Assembly: GCA_002914805.1 (NCBI GenBank)
Contig: JXTB01000505.1
Span: forward strand, 62,001 to 126,000
Reading direction: 5' to 3'
DNA from: Parasponia andersonii
Lineage: Eukaryota; Streptophyta; Magnoliopsida; Rosales; Cannabaceae
Length of the DNA: 64,000 nt
The notes under the pieces: model-generated
Told to the model about the DNA's origin: nothing
Seen by the model: only the letters and a program-made list of their open reading frames with translations
The model's database searches: none
Shown here: piece after piece, positions 1-12,560 of the stretch
Layout: each line of letters opens with the position of its first letter
Position numbering within the stretch: the first letter of the stretch is position 1
Position numbers and translations under genes: made by a program

Positions 1-248
1 AATCAAGTAATGAGTTACGAACTGAACTTAATACTAACAAACTAAATGATTATTCTAATCCATAATAGATTATAATCAAAGTCTAAAAAAAACTCTCCAA
101 AGGTCAGTACAAGCAAAGTATCACAAGTAATATTCACATATTAACATCAAGAGGGAAAATATTGACAAGATTGAATCTTGTTATCACTAGTCAATTAATT
201 TGACATCTAATAAACCAATTCTACTTACTAAGCTAAGTAAGTAGGAAA
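1..248. other. AT-rich non-coding flank
   Basis: No credible ORF, RNA gene or repeat boundary is visible. The stretch ends at the AGAAG that flanks the LTR starting at 254. Confidence 0.5.
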
Positions 249-253
249 AGAAG

Positions 254-1759
254 TGTCACAACCCAAAACCTGGGCTAGTGGCAGAACAGAAAGCAAGGAT
301 GAGAAATTCCTTGATTTATTTAAAAAACATCTAAAAAATAAATCAATCCATTTTAGATAAAGTATTTGGAATTCCATCCCGTAAACCTCTCCCACAGTTC
401 GTATACACCATTAAATGTAGATCGAATAAATACCAAAAGAGCGTAAATCAAATATATGTTCGAGCATCATCATCATCCACATCAGAACAGACATCAGAAT
501 GACATATATGAGTTCACAGGCAAAAATAAAAACTAGTAATCTTGGTTCAATGCTAAAACAAAACTCAAACAGTCCAAATACCACAACAACATACTTCAAG
601 AATTATCAAGATAACGAACTACAATCCCGATGGCCTCTTAGTCCTCTTGATCTCCAAAATCGTACTAGATACCACCTAAGGAAGGGAGGAAGAAAGTGAG
701 CATAAAATACCTAGTAGGAAAAATAGTTACCTCGATCGAAAATATTTTAGTGATGGAAAGCTCCTACATGGTTAGTTTAAATCCAATACATACATATATA
801 ATGATCCAAAACTAGAAATCCCCACGTATATGTATAAATAAATCAGTAAAACTAAAACCATCAATTCATATGCACATGACACAAATCAGCCCATACTTAT
901 GAGCTCACATCCTCTCATCTATGAAAACCCAAGATGATGACACTAAGTGTACCTAACAGCCTACCTGACACTTAAGCCCATACCCGGAGAGGACACCCAT
1001 GTGTCGCCTACCAAACCTAGAGGGGCAACTAAATTGATTATGCCTGCTAAATGGGGAGATAATCAGAAGTAACAAAAACCTTGCATAGGTTTATAGACTC
1101 TACACTGACGGTGGGGCACGCAGTGCCACACTGTAAACTCATGATGCTAACACGGTACTCATGTATTGTCCTATGACACGTGCAATACAAAACTGAAGTG
1201 TGAAAATAATCGTGCTCTAATTTTTAAATAAAATAAGTATATTAGATTTTTATAGTAAAGCAGGCAGCACAACAGCCCTATTTTTTGATATACCCAAAAT
1301 AACCTGCATTCAGAAAATCCTTAGAGCAATACAGTATATGTATATCATACCATCACAGTCCATCACATATGTTTAAGAAAATCAAAAACTATATTTGTTC
1401 TCATATGTTGCAGAAATTAAGTTTCATTCGAAAATAGTATAAAACGAAGGTAACCGAATTCCTATCTCACAAGAATAGTGATACCATACTATTGAATTCT
1501 CAAGGTGTTGTTGATAATCATCGGGAGGGTAGGGAACCAATTCCAAGTCCTCGATCGTCCTGTTGTGAAAATCCAATTTCTCAACAAAGTTTCAAATCCA
1601 CAAACGGATATCTTCACTGAATTCTTAGCACTCAAAATAGCTAGGTTAGAAATATAACTTGTCCAATTCGAGTCCGAGCTCACAACGGACCGGTAGCACA
1701 CAAATCGAGGCAAAATCTTAGCCGTCCGATTTTGATTTTCGTGAATTACTAAACATAGG

Positions 1760-1793
<34 letters not shown>

Positions 1794-2215
1794 AATTTTC
1801 CCATTTTCTGAGTACATTCTAATAATGACAACAAAATCACGATCCAACGGCTGAATTAAAAAGTCAACTCAAGCTCAAAATATACCAAAAATAGTAACTT
1901 TTGATTCGGGCAGTATGAGATTAAAATATATATATCTCGAGCTTCCTCTCGACGAGACGAATCCAATGAGCCCAATTAGAGGTCAAATAGTAGCCAAAAT
2001 CGTCACTGGTGACAAAAAATCTAAAACGGCTCTAATGGCATTTTCAAGCAAAACAGAGACTGGCAACCGCTAGCAATGGCCAGCATAGGTCCCTGGCAGC
2101 ACGGCAAGCTCATGTCGGGTGGTAGGCTAGTCCGACAGTGGCCTGGGCAACGGCGCAGCCTCCCCTAGTGCTTCGGCCGAGAGTGAACAGAGAGAGAGCG
2201 GGGGAGAACAGCGAC

Positions 2216-2267
<52 letters not shown>

Positions 2268-2493
2268 AAAGAGTGAGTAGGAGGGAGAGCCCACATGGAA
2301 TAAGTAGGAGACTGTACAAATTTTAAAAATTTGCATCATAGTCCCCAATTCTCAAATCTCTATCAATTCTGTTCCCCAAAAATTATAATTTAGTCCTTTT
2401 ACACAAAATTTTTACAAATTAATCCCTCCATTATTATATTCAAAAAATTGGTAAAATGTTCAAATTATCCTCCAAAAAATCAGGGTTTTTACA
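254..2493 (-). mobile_element. Long LTR (solo or one of a pair), gypsy-type
   Basis: The block starts TGTCACAACCC and ends GGGTTTTTACA, the plus-strand layout of a group of long plant Ty3/gypsy LTRs. Identical 5-bp direct repeats, AGAAG, sit directly outside both ends (249-253 and 2494-2498), as expected of a target-site duplication around a solo LTR. It holds no long ORF. It contains a (TA)n tract near 1761 and a (GA)n tract at 2219-2263. The minus-strand assignment is inferred from the relative at 5202, whose primer-binding-site-like sequence lies on its low-coordinate side. If the two are the LTRs of one element, the inner AGAAG would be coincidental. Confidence 0.7.
2219..2263. repeat. 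(GA)n microsatellite inside the LTR
   Basis: An uninterrupted GA dinucleotide run of about 45 bp lies within the LTR at 254-2493. The apparent Ser-Leu or Arg-Glu ORFs over it on both strands are artefacts of the repeat. Confidence 0.95.
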
Positions 2494-2498
2494 AGAAG

Positions 2499-3050
2499 AG
2501 CTTCCTTACTTGATATATACTTTGCTAACTAAACTATCAAGCACTTAAAACTGTCAATTTCTTTTAAATCATAGCTAAACATAATAGAAAATTTCTTAAA
2601 ATTTCAAAACTTTTCCATAGTTTTCAAACATATCTCCCTGAGAGATTCAATAGCATGCCTTTTTTTTTTTATTGGCAAATCACATTATGCAAATAATTTC
2701 CTTATAATTCTTTATTAACGAAAAACTTTAGGTAATACACTAGTGAGACTTTCTTTAGGTTTTATAACTTTGAAATACCACACTCTGACAATTTTGTTTA
2801 AAACGGTTTTAAAAGTCATTTTAACAATAGGATAGACCTATAAAATATTTTAGAAAATAATTAAGTATATCAAATATAAATTTAATTTTTTCCTTCTACC
2901 TCACTCAACTTGTCAAGTATATTATTTCATTGCTCTTGTCTAGTTGAAAATCCAAGTTTCATAAATCGTATTGTTAAAATTTTATTTCAAAGAAAATACC
3001 AAATATCATTATGCATCACCTAAGTCTTTTCAAGGCTAAAGTATTCAAAA

Positions 3051-3099
<49 letters not shown>

Positions 3100-5187
3100 T
3101 TCCAAAATCTCAAATGAAATATCATCCCAAGCCTTCTGGACTAGGAACTTGAAAAATTAAATTAAAACTAGTCACATAAGTGTCCAAATATCTAATTGGG
3201 ATAAGCAATACAAAGTCAATCCCACTTGATTCACTTATCCACTGTACAGGATATTTATTGGTTACCAAGGATCCAATAATCAAATGAACAACAACATCAC
3301 ATATTTATCATTAAATAAGCTACATATATAATGAAAAGCTTCTAAGGATTAATAAATCGAAGCAATAAGATAAATAGGGTCATAACAACAAGATTTTACA
3401 AAACTTCAAAAATAAGTTTTCAAAATATAAAATTTCTCAATTTATACAAGGTTCTAAATAAGTTAGCATAACCAATTTTACCTAGCAAACTTCTTGTAAT
3501 AAGATATTATATATTTTTAGAAATATATGTATAAGCTTTCAAGAATTTATATGCATGCCACACTAAATCGCACCAATGATTCCTTTAAAATTACAAACTT
3601 TTTCCCAAAAGTTCTCACATAAATTTTCCATAAACATTTTATATTTCATTCTAAGTCAATTTATAAATCAATTTACGGAAGTATTCCTTAATTCCCAAAA
3701 TCAAGTGACAAGTAGAAGTTAAAGAATATTAGCAAGAATATATACCCAATTTTTAAACTAGAATATTATTTAGAATTTTACGTTTAAAAAAATTTTATTT
3801 GATAGAAAGAGTTTTTATTTTCAATTCAACACTACCAAATTTTAGTGCAATGAGATCTTACTAATACCATAATTGGTTTTATGAAAAGCAATTATTCAAA
3901 TTTTATAGTGCTGAGAATTTTACAAACCTCAGATTCAAAGTGATACTGTTATTTTTTTTTTTTTATAGGGTATAGTTGTTGAAAAATATGAATCACATAT
4001 ACCTAACCATTACTCACAATTAAGATGTATATAGTTTTTTTGAAAATAAAGATAATTCATTGGTCAAATATAAATGCATACTTTATTTAAAACCAAAATT
4101 ATCAACTTAGAATTTTCTAAAATTTTCAAACCAATTAATCATGTCTTAAGTCTTTCGTAAGTTCAAAATTAGGAAAAATACTTGGAACGTTTAGTTCATA
4201 AAAATTACCTTGACCTAAACTATTTTCCAACTGATACTACCAAATGTAAATTAGGATTAATTTGATACCACAACTAAATTTAGTATAAACTAAGATTTAA
4301 ACTTTATAATACGGTAATTTGATAAACCCAAATCTCTAATAGCCCAAAGATTTCTAAAATCATACATTCCTTGAAAAGTAAATTACTTTTTACCTAATCT
4401 ATATTCAATTTTTTTTCCTTGACAAAATATTCAAAGTCTTTCTGGAGGCAAACATGCTACAACGATTTGTAAAAGTTCACATTGTATCTAACCTAAATTA
4501 TCAATTTCAAATTTCTAAAAATTTCAAACCCAAATAATAGGACATTAAATCTAACAAAATTATACTAATTCAAAACTTTCCTTACGAAAATCAATTTTGG
4601 TAAGACTTGAAAAGAACAATTTTTTAATTTGTAACCAAGTCTATATTATTATATCAATCCATAAATAAAAATCAATATGTCATGACCACCAAAAAGTCCT
4701 ACCAATATATGATACAAGATTATAAAAATGATTTATCAAATACCCGAATAGGTTAATCACATATAAACAATTCCTAAGAAATTCAAATCATAACTCCACA
4801 TGCACAAATAATATTAAGTCATGTCAATCAAAATACAAGATACTGAATTGCTAACTTAGAATCTACGAGATTCATATAGCTTATCAAAATAATGAGCATA
4901 GGAGTACAAGAATGAATGCCCATATGAATTGAGGAATTTTCGACAAGAGTATAATTTATCAATCTCATGTCATCTCCGGTACTACCAAATCTAAAATTTC
5001 AGGGGTATGACCATCCCAATGATACTAGAATTACACTATAAGAAGGTAAATAAAAGATTCGAAATGAATCAAATTAAAGAAATCATATTTAACCAATTCC
5101 TAAGTGATGTATGTGGTATTTGTTAAACATTTTTCTAAACACTAAAATATTATATACAAAATTCCAGACGGATCTAAAGCCCGAAGT
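2499..5187. other. AT-rich non-coding region, possible retroelement interior
   Basis: About 2.7 kb without any ORF of note lies between two diverged LTR-like blocks. It holds a 44-bp (TA)n run at 3053-3096. The placement suggests the interior of a non-coding (LARD-like) retroelement or its remains, but no gag or pol similarity can be read in any frame. Confidence 0.35.
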
Positions 5188-5200
5188 TCTGATACCAAAA
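5188..5200 (-). other. Primer-binding-site-like sequence
   Basis: Read on the minus strand, the sequence next to the LTR-like end at 5202 contains TTGGTATCAGAAC. This is close to TGGTATCAGAGC, the usual plant retrotransposon primer-binding site for initiator tRNA-Met. It follows an LTR-like ...GTGACA end, so an element on the minus strand with its 5' LTR at higher coordinates is implied. Confidence 0.55.
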
Positions 5201-6767
5201 CTGTCACAACTGGAAATCCAAAGCTGTGATTTTTAGTAATTTTAGATTAAAACAGTAATAAATAGTAATTTTTACAAAATTCTAGCAAATTTAATATTTG
5301 AAATTTTAATTTTCAGTCCTCAAAAGTAGGTAAAATTCAAAAGTAAGAATCCTCTCATTATTTTTAATTTCTTTAGAAAATATACACATAATGTTTCGAG
5401 AAATTCTATTTAATTCATTTGGAAACTTTTCATTAAAATCATGAATTCAATAAAATGAATCCAATATCCAAACAATTTACATAAAATCATTTGTATTTCT
5501 AAAAGTTCAATTCAATAGTAAACTGTATCCTCATACATCCACTTAGTAAATAAAGTACTATTGGCTAAATAAATTTGATGTAAAAAATGGAAGATGATAC
5601 AGACTACGAACCAATCAATGAGGAGGATTGGAACTGCAAGCACATGCCAAGTATGCTTATTAAGTCACTAGAATAATTACCATAAAATAAATCAATATCT
5701 GAAAGTGGGAGGAAATAGGGGGTGAACACGTGAATGCTCAGTAGAAACTCAATTACCTTTTTGAATGGATACAATTTTATCAAACCTGTATGATTAATAT
5801 ATTTTCTAAATTCCATTTATAGAACAAGTTTGTAAAATAATTAATCGTCATAATAATTATATGTTCAAAACCAAAACCAAAAATTGCACGATTGTACATG
5901 TCATGAATCAACTCATCCTATGAACTCACATCCTCTCATCACGAACAAGATTAACTCATACTATATGTACTAAGTACTCTCTGCCTGATACCTATTCCAA
6001 AAAACCGTAGGGACACCCATGTGTCTAAATCTACCGAACCTGAGGGGTAACTGAATGCCTATACCTACCAAATATGAATAATTAGAAAAACTCCACGCGA
6101 GTTTATGAGCTCTCACTGAGGGCAGGTATACTAGTCCACCTACTACAATAATACGATACTTAAGATGTATCTCATGTGTGATCTTATAGTATGTACAATA
6201 TATAACCAAATGTATATAATAACTATGCAAAACATAACCAAATAATGTTTTAAACCTCTACTTGATATTATTCTGGAATTTACTATACCTTGGGCAGGAA
6301 ATCTGCTAAATCACCCTAAGATCACGATTTTATAAATATATATAGAAGTAACATAATCTAATTCAAGAATAATCTAAGATTTTCTAACAAGTCATTAAAA
6401 TATCGTTTATTCACAATTTTTCACAAAATAGTCATAATGCAAATCTTCAATGAAATCAATTATAAGACCAGGTAATTGAATCTCTATCTCAATAGAGCGT
6501 CCAAATAGCATTACAGTGATATGGAGGATATTAGGTATCGTTTGGTTATCGTTTTCCTACATTTGATTGATAGATTTGAAAACTCGTTTCAACCGAGGCT
6601 TCAAATCATGAAAAAAACTTTATCACTGAATTCAGAGCACCCAAAAATACTAGGTTATGCATATATCTTGACCAATTCAAGTTTGGACTGAACTCCATCC
6701 TACACACGCAAAATGAGGAAATTTGAGCCTTCAGATTTCTTTTTTTGTGCCCGTCACCAAACATAAT

Positions 6768-6769
<2 letters not shown>

Positions 6770-6806
<37 letters not shown>
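6770..6806. repeat. (TA)n microsatellite
   Basis: A TA dinucleotide run of about 37 bp. TA runs like this are the insertion context of the MITE family described at 6974. Confidence 0.9.
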
Positions 6807-6809
<3 letters not shown>

Positions 6810-6973
6810 ACGTTCTTATTTTCATGAGTACATCACAAATATGAGGTTTATTTTACGATTCAATAGTCGGATTGAAAATTTTCAATATAAAACTAAAATA
6901 TCTAAAAAATTTTAAAAAATAACGAAATTCAATCGATGCCATTTCAAGCTCAGTGTATATATATATATATATA

Positions 6974-7194
6974 GGTTTCCAATCCAATAGGTATTTTTTT
7001 TCTTTATCTATGGGTAGGTATTTTTTTTTTAGCCGTTAGATCACCATTTAACGGTGATCTAATGGTTATAATGAAGTGCATGAAAAGACGTACATCATTA
7101 ATGCTCTTTCTCTCTCTTACTTTTTACAATAAAAAAATGTACATTGATACCTATTCATATGTAAAAAAAAAAAATACCTACTGGATTGGTGCCC
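6974..7194 (+). mobile_element. Micron-like MITE, copy A
   Basis: A 221-bp non-coding element lies between two (TA)n tracts. The left end reads GG..CCAATCCAATAGGTATTTTTT; the right end is its near inverse, ending AATACCTACTGGATTGGTGCCC. A second (A)GGTATTTTTTTTT follows the left end. A perfect 10-bp inverted repeat, TTAGATCACC/GGTGATCTAA (7036-7045 and 7053-7062), forms an internal hairpin with a 7-nt loop. The rest, with ATGAAGTGCATGAAAAGACG and ACTTTTTACAATAAAAAAATG, is shared by the other copies at 18020, 41670 and 50732. No protein is encoded, so mobility would need a transposase from elsewhere. Confidence 0.8.
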
Positions 7195-7414
7195 ATATAT
7201 ATATATATATATATTAAGTGAAAGATCATGAAGCGACGAATTAAAATCGATTTCACAGCAAAACGTTGCTGGAAACCTCACCGGTATTAGAAAAACAATT
7301 GCAACTTCACAGCATTTCAGGCCATGAGACTGGTGGAGCTAACCTCGTCTGGCCTGGGCTTCCGATTCCAAGTGGTGGTGCGGCTGAATGACGGAGGAAA
7401 AAATATGGTCGAAA

Positions 7415-7415
<1 letters not shown>

Positions 7416-7464
<49 letters not shown>
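7416..7464. repeat. (TA)n microsatellite
   Basis: An uninterrupted TA run of about 49 bp with no element inserted in it. Confidence 0.95.
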
Positions 7465-7467
<3 letters not shown>

Positions 7468-7730
7468 TTTTTTTTCTGATTCTGTCGGGTCGGGTAGATG
7501 AAGTGTGTACCTAACAAGCCTTCACAAAAGGGAGCTTATAGTACTTTTTAGTTTCAAAAGGCCAGAGTTTTGCGATGAATAGGATAACTCTACCAGACAC
7601 GAGGAAATAGACTTTTATCAATTGAATAAACTATTTAAAAATCACATAAATATCATCAATTCGGTCCATCGAAAACGGTAAAAGAGAAAAAAAGATTCCT
7701 GCTCAATGCTGTTTTTTTTTTCCAGAGAAG

Positions 7731-8912
7731 TTATAGACTCACTTCAGCCCATGTTGATTGAGAGGAGAGCAGTAAATATGGGTGGTCCGGCCCGGAAATA
7801 GAAATAGCCGGGTCAGGCTGGATCGGATTAAATTTGGACTAAATTTTATTTGGTCTGATAATTTGAAAAAAAATAAAAAATGAAAAAAAAAATAAATAAA
7901 TGAATCTTTTTCAATAAAAAATAAAATTATTAGTTGTATACATACATATTTAGTAAAAATAAATAACTAAAATTAATAAGACAAATTTTTAAAAATAGAA
8001 TAATTTAATCAAATAGTAAATAAATAAAAAAAAAAGTGTACGGATTAGCACCAATGGGCCGAGCCATTCACACCGGGCCCTAATTGAGGGTACTTCTCTA
8101 ACGAGAATTTACTCTTTTAACCTTTTAATTACCCAATTCCTTGTGTCTAAATATACGTTGTACTAACCATTTGACATATGGTGTATCGTATTCTTCTTTT
8201 AAGATGAAATCCACTGTATAGTCCACTTCACTAGAAGGTTGTGATATGACATTGCTCAACATGAACTATGCGTCAACCTTGTAAGGTACCAATGTTCTCA
8301 GAACACAAATTAATTTCTACATAGTTCCTTATCCTTGAAGCGAAACAACCTTGAATGCTACTACCACAGTCTAGACATGCAGTGAGGCATGGTGCAACTC
8401 GTCACTAGACGTGCAAATATGAATCATACATGTCTACCTGACCCGAGCACCCAAGTAATGGACCTGATTATCTCAATAATCTAAGCAACACCAAATAGCA
8501 TTTAGAGAAAAATAAAGGTTCAAGGGTCCACATTCATTTCACAATAAGATGACGATAACTATCTTTCATGGCCAATTCTGTCATCTTCTACTTTATACAG
8601 TTGAGAAACCGACCACTCCATCCGGTTCTTACACCCATGTGGCTACAATTGTGCAGCTTTCACTTTCATACCTATCATATTATATATTTTACATGTTCAA
8701 ATATCAGGGACAAGGCCCGGAATTTCTCCTGTAGAGGGCCCTCCATATCAGTATCCATTAAAATGCCAAATTATTACTAGCACTTACAAACCGATCATGG
8801 AGGGAGAGATCTAGAAGGACCCATACTTGTTAGGAGCACTGCAACTTGGTGAAAACCCTGTTCAGTATGCTCCAAGTGAGGACACAGAATGTGAATGCCA
8901 GATAGATTTGTC
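7731..8912. other. Intergenic, no gene recognised
   Basis: A low-complexity A-rich stretch lies at 7865-8030. The part at 8100-8470 is less AT-rich and has short minus-strand stretches that read like protein but are broken by stops and match no family I recognise. It may be a gene relic; no call is made. Confidence 0.4.
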
Positions 8913-8913
8913 A

Positions 8914-8952
<39 letters not shown>

Positions 8953-9087
8953 GCCAATTTTTATTTTTTTTTTAACGGTATTAATTTGANTAGATCATTA
9001 TTAAATGGTGATCCAATGCAAAAATAATATTTACAGGTAAAAAAAAATAACTATTAGATTCGTAGCCTCTATCGAATTGACAACCCC
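8953..9087 (+). mobile_element. Micron-like MITE, copy B (diverged)
   Basis: A shorter, diverged copy lies between TA tracts ending at about 8952 and starting at 9088. It keeps the AT-rich ..CCAATTTTTATTTTTTTTT.. left end, half of the internal hairpin (TGGTGATCCAATG) and an ATTAGATTCGTAGCC right arm. About 20 bp ending GAATTGACAACCCC follow, resembling the end of copy F at 57290. It contains the ambiguous base at 8990. Confidence 0.55.
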
Positions 9088-9468
9088 TATATATATATAT
9101 ATATATATATTTAGAGATAAGATTTGTCAATTTTTATAGTTAACTATTTCAAACATTGAAAAATAATACAGGGTCCTGACCGTATGGAGATAAGTACAAC
9201 TTTTTGAGCGTGTCATCCAAGCGAGGCATGTGAATGTGGGTCCAAATCATTTCAAAGTAAGTATAACCTCAAAAAACCATCAAAGGGAGCTAGCTACCTG
9301 ATTAAAGCTGCATTCAATTGGAGATGTTGAGCCATATGGATGGCATAGTTGAATGTGAAAAAAAATAATGTGTGGCATCAGCGAATGCCCGAGACGAGGA
9401 AGAGTTCTGACATAAATGCATGAATTCTGGCCATGAGTTGAAGAAGAGATTAGTTAGGATGATACCAT

Positions 9469-9514
9469 TGTTGATATATGTGATCACGTGTTGACACGAG
9501 TAAAAAAGACGGCC

Positions 9515-9565
<51 letters not shown>

Positions 9566-10083
9566 GGTAATTGTAATAATAATAGTGAAAAATGATAGTC
9601 GTAATAGTAATAGTAAAAGGTAGTGTTCTCACTATCTTTCAAGTTTTATAAATAGTGACTTCATTTTTTTATTCTTTTCATCTTAAAATTTAGAAATATT
9701 TTAAGTTCTCTCTTCTAATTAAATTTTTTTTTCCTATTTGTTTCTCCTTTCAAAGAGATTAATTTCTTTGTGAAAGATGAGGATTCAAAGAGTGACAAGA
9801 TAAGATGTGAGTGAGAGAATACTTGTGAGAAAGTGCTTGGATGTATTAGAGTCATTGTGTAGAAAAAAGAAAAATCTATGTGATTATAGAAACTTTTATA
9901 TAATGAAATTCTTTTCTAAAAGACAATAATTTTTCTCCTAATTTGGGAGTTTTTCACTTAAATTCTTATGCTGTAAAATTGGTTTCTATTATCTGTTCTT
10001 ATTTCTTTATTATTCTGATATTTCTTTGAAATGAGATCCTAAGAGAGGCGAATCCAGGAATTTGGTCGGTTAGATTCCCAACA
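9469..10083 (+). repeat. Left LTR of decayed copia element
   Basis: It starts TGTTGATATATG and ends GATTCCCAACA. It aligns along its length with 11423-12000, sharing for instance ATAAATAGTGACTTCATTTT, a GAAATGAGATC block and the CCCAACA end, but with many substitutions. An (AAT)n run (about 9516-9560) has expanded only in this copy. A retroviral-type primer-binding site, TGGTATTAGAGC, follows at once. The flanking 5-mer ACCAT (9464-9468) nearly matches ACTAT after the right LTR. Confidence 0.8.
9516..9560. repeat. (AAT)n trinucleotide repeat
   Basis: A run of about fifteen AAT units inside the left LTR. It is absent at this length from the right LTR, so it expanded after insertion. Confidence 0.9.
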
Positions 10084-10282
10084 AGTGGTATTAGAGCGGA
10101 GTTTTTCGGTGCATTATACTTTGATGTTAGTCTAAGAATTTTTGTGTAATGAGGCTGTGTTCAAGTGAGAGCATTTGTACCCTTTAATCTTTTTTGAAAA
10201 TTTTCTTAGTAGTTTTTCAAGCTAGAAGTGCGAAGTAAGATGCTAGGAAATAAAATTTCAATTCTGGTTAGACCTGATGTAG

Positions 10283-11055
10283 AGAAATTTGATATGAATA
10301 TTAATTTTGGCTTGTAGTAAATATAAGTTAAGGATTTATTAATTCAATCTGAATTACACAAAGTCTTGAAAGGCAGAAAGACTTACAAGGGCAAAGATTC
10401 TGAGAAATCCAATACAAGCGATAAAGATTGGGATGATCTGGATGAAAGAGTTGCAAGTGTGATCTGTATGTGTTTGGCCAAAATTTTTTTTACAAATATG
10501 CTTAGAATAATGACGGCCAAAGATCTCTAGGAAAAGCTTGGAGAATTGTATCAGGCGAAAGGTATCTCAAATCGAATATACCTGAAGGAGCAATTTCATA
10601 CACTGCATATGAATGAAGGCACGAAAATTTCTGATCATCTTAATATCTCAAATGATATTGTTTCTGAACTAGAGGCTATTGGAGTGAAAATTGAAGATGA
10701 AGATAAGGCATTGCGATTCATCTAGTCTCTTCTACCTTTCTATGAGCATATGAAACTTATTTTAGTGCATAAGAAGAAGACTGTATTTTTTCCTGAGGTC
10801 ACAAGTAAATTTTTGTTTGAAGAAAAAAGGCTAACAGATAGTAGAAGTGATATTCTATCTGAGAGCTCAAAATTAGCAGTTGACACTAGAAAAAAAAATT
10901 CTATGAAAAAGAATATAATCTGCTGAGGGTGTGGACAATCTGGGCACTTAAAAATAAATTATCAAAAAGGTGGAGCGAGTTCGATTAAAAATTCCAAATC
11001 TAGTGATGCTGCTAATATTGTTTCATATGATGGAAACGATAATCTTATCTCTTGA
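10283..11055 (+). pseudogene. Copia gag (UBN2-type) pseudogene
   Basis: One frame reads as a copia-type Gag: a VKDLLIQ..LHKVLKGRK-like start, then WDDLDERVASVICMCLA, a conserved LYQAKGISNRIYLKEQFHTL block, EGTKISDHLN, and ELEAIGVKIEDEDKALRFI. These are typical of the gag-polypeptide domain of plant copia elements. A zinc knuckle follows (C-x2-C-x4-H-x4-Y, with the last Cys replaced by Tyr). In-frame stops occur, including in the KDL..EKL segment, after ALRFI and inside the knuckle. It is a dead coding relic. Confidence 0.8.
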
Positions 11056-11422
11056 TTATGATATATGCATCTTCATGGTGTATCGTTTATCTCCAAAGAT
11101 ACTATGAAAGAGGATGTATCATAATTAGCGATAGTAAGTTTGCACACAGGTATTACTTTGGTGTTGATATAAGGCGTGTGCTGAATGATGTCAATAACTG
11201 ATGGACTCTAGGAGAAGACGAACGTGGGAGTCAGTACCGTAATTATCCGCAAGATTCTTTCGACATGACCTGAAATGAAATTCTTAGAATTCGTCAATTC
11301 TAAGTAGTATATATACTTATATGGTAAAATATGATTGTCAATAAAGATAATAATAACAACATAAGCTTTGAGATGAGATGTATGTGAAGACATGATTAAA
11401 ATCAAGTCTTCAAGTAGGAGAT

Positions 11423-12000
11423 TCTTAATGTATGTGAACATGTGTGCATAGAAGTAAAAAGGGTAGCCGTAATGACAATAGTAAAAATAGCGGTCGTAAT
11501 GGTAATAGTAAAAAAGAACAGCTATAATAATAATAGTAAAAAGGTGGTGTTCTCACTACCTTTCAAGTTCTATAAATAGTGACTTCATTTTTTCATCTTC
11601 ATTTCAAAACTTAGAAGCATTTTAAGTTCTTTATTCTAATTAAATTCTTTGTTTTTTCTTTGTTTCTCCTGTCAAATAGAGTAGAATTTCTTTTGTGAAA
11701 GAGGAGGTTTCAAAGAGTAGCGGTGTAAGGTATAAGTGAGAGAATACTTATGAGAAAATACTTTAGTATATTAGGGTCATTAGATAGAAAAGATAGAAAT
11801 CTATATGATTGTAAAAAATTTTCATATAGTGAAATTCTTTTCTGAGAGACAGTGATTTTTTTCCTGATTTAGAAATTTTTCACTTAAATTCTTCTATTGT
11901 AAGATTAGTTTCTATTCCTTTTATTATTTTTCTATTATTCTAACATTTTTTTGAAATGAGATCTAAGACAGGCGAATCTAAATCAATCAGATTCCCAACA
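11423..12000 (+). repeat. Right LTR of decayed copia element
   Basis: Homologous to 9469-10083. It begins CTTAATGTATGTGAACATG after the polypurine-like stretch and ends ATTCCCAACA. The first bases no longer read TG, which fits its age. ACTAT follows, one mismatch from the ACCAT before the left LTR. Confidence 0.78.
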
Positions 12001-12168
12001 ACTATTTCTAGTTTATGTAGTAAGAATTTTGAGAACATCAAATAAAATATTAATAGGAAATGTAGATAATCATTACCTAGATCACATAATCTAGCAACCA
12101 AGAAGACTCAAGAAAAGGAATTTATTCCCTGATCAACTGCTAAATTATAGGAACGTAATCTTTAATAT

Positions 12169-12560
12169 TATGTTTGGTACAAGAGAGAAAGTAGGAAGAC
12201 TAGAGAAGTTAAGAAGAATGAAAAGTGCAAAGAACAGAGAAAATTATTATAATCTCTTAAGTTGTTTGGTATAAAAAATAAAGTACGAGAAATATAGATA
12301 ATAATTATTAATGAAATTACAATATAATCAATGTTATTATTTTTTTAATAATTTTTTTGGAGAATAAATCTGTCAATATATCCACAATTTTCTCATTCCA
12401 TTTTCTAGTCCTTGCAATGGGGGAATAATTAGTTTTAGTGACCCAAAAGGGATCCTAATCCCTCCCCATTTCCTCTCTCCCTCTCATCCTCCCTGCCAAA
12501 CAATATATTTAGCCTCTTCCTCTACCTCTCTCCGTGCTGCCATCCCTCCTACCAAACATA
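12169..12560. mobile_element. Small TIR element (MITE)
   Basis: Inverted ends TATGTTTGGTA (12169-12179) and TACCAAACATA (12550-12560) bound about 390 bp of purine-rich then pyrimidine-rich DNA. The two halves are roughly complementary (GAGAGAAAGTAGGAAGA against TCTTCCTCTACCTCTCTCC). There is no coding capacity. The target duplication is not clear, so the superfamily is open. Confidence 0.55.

Larger units (their letters stand above)
5202..7510 (-). mobile_element. Diverged LTR-like block related to 254-2493
   Basis: The block begins TGTCACAAC and keeps the same order of landmarks as the LTR at 254: a segment with CTCACATCCTCTCATC near 5924, an ACACCCATGTGTC segment near 6012, a block near 6600-6760 resembling 1560-1760, then a (TA)n tract. 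Identity is patchy, so it is an old or different subfamily. The high-coordinate end is not resolved; 7510 is approximate, and another AGAAG occurs at 7726-7730. A small MITE (6974-7194) has inserted into it. Confidence 0.45.
9469..12000 (+). mobile_element. Ty1/copia retrotransposon remnant, gag only
   Basis: About 2.5 kb in total: two LTRs (9469-10083, 11423-12000), a primer-binding site for initiator tRNA-Met just inside the left LTR, a broken gag, and a polypurine-like AAGTAGGAGA just before the right LTR. Protease, integrase, reverse transcriptase and RNase H are not recognisable in the roughly 370 bp after gag, so pol has been lost. The LTRs differ at many sites, so the insertion is old. 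It could not move by itself. Confidence 0.8.

Noticed and set aside
2110..2348. Overlapping ORFs rich in Ser-Leu or Arg-Glu
   Set aside because: They are translations of the (GA)n microsatellite on both strands.
8161..8470. Protein-like minus-strand fragments
   Set aside because: Readable stretches are short, interrupted and not assignable to a family.
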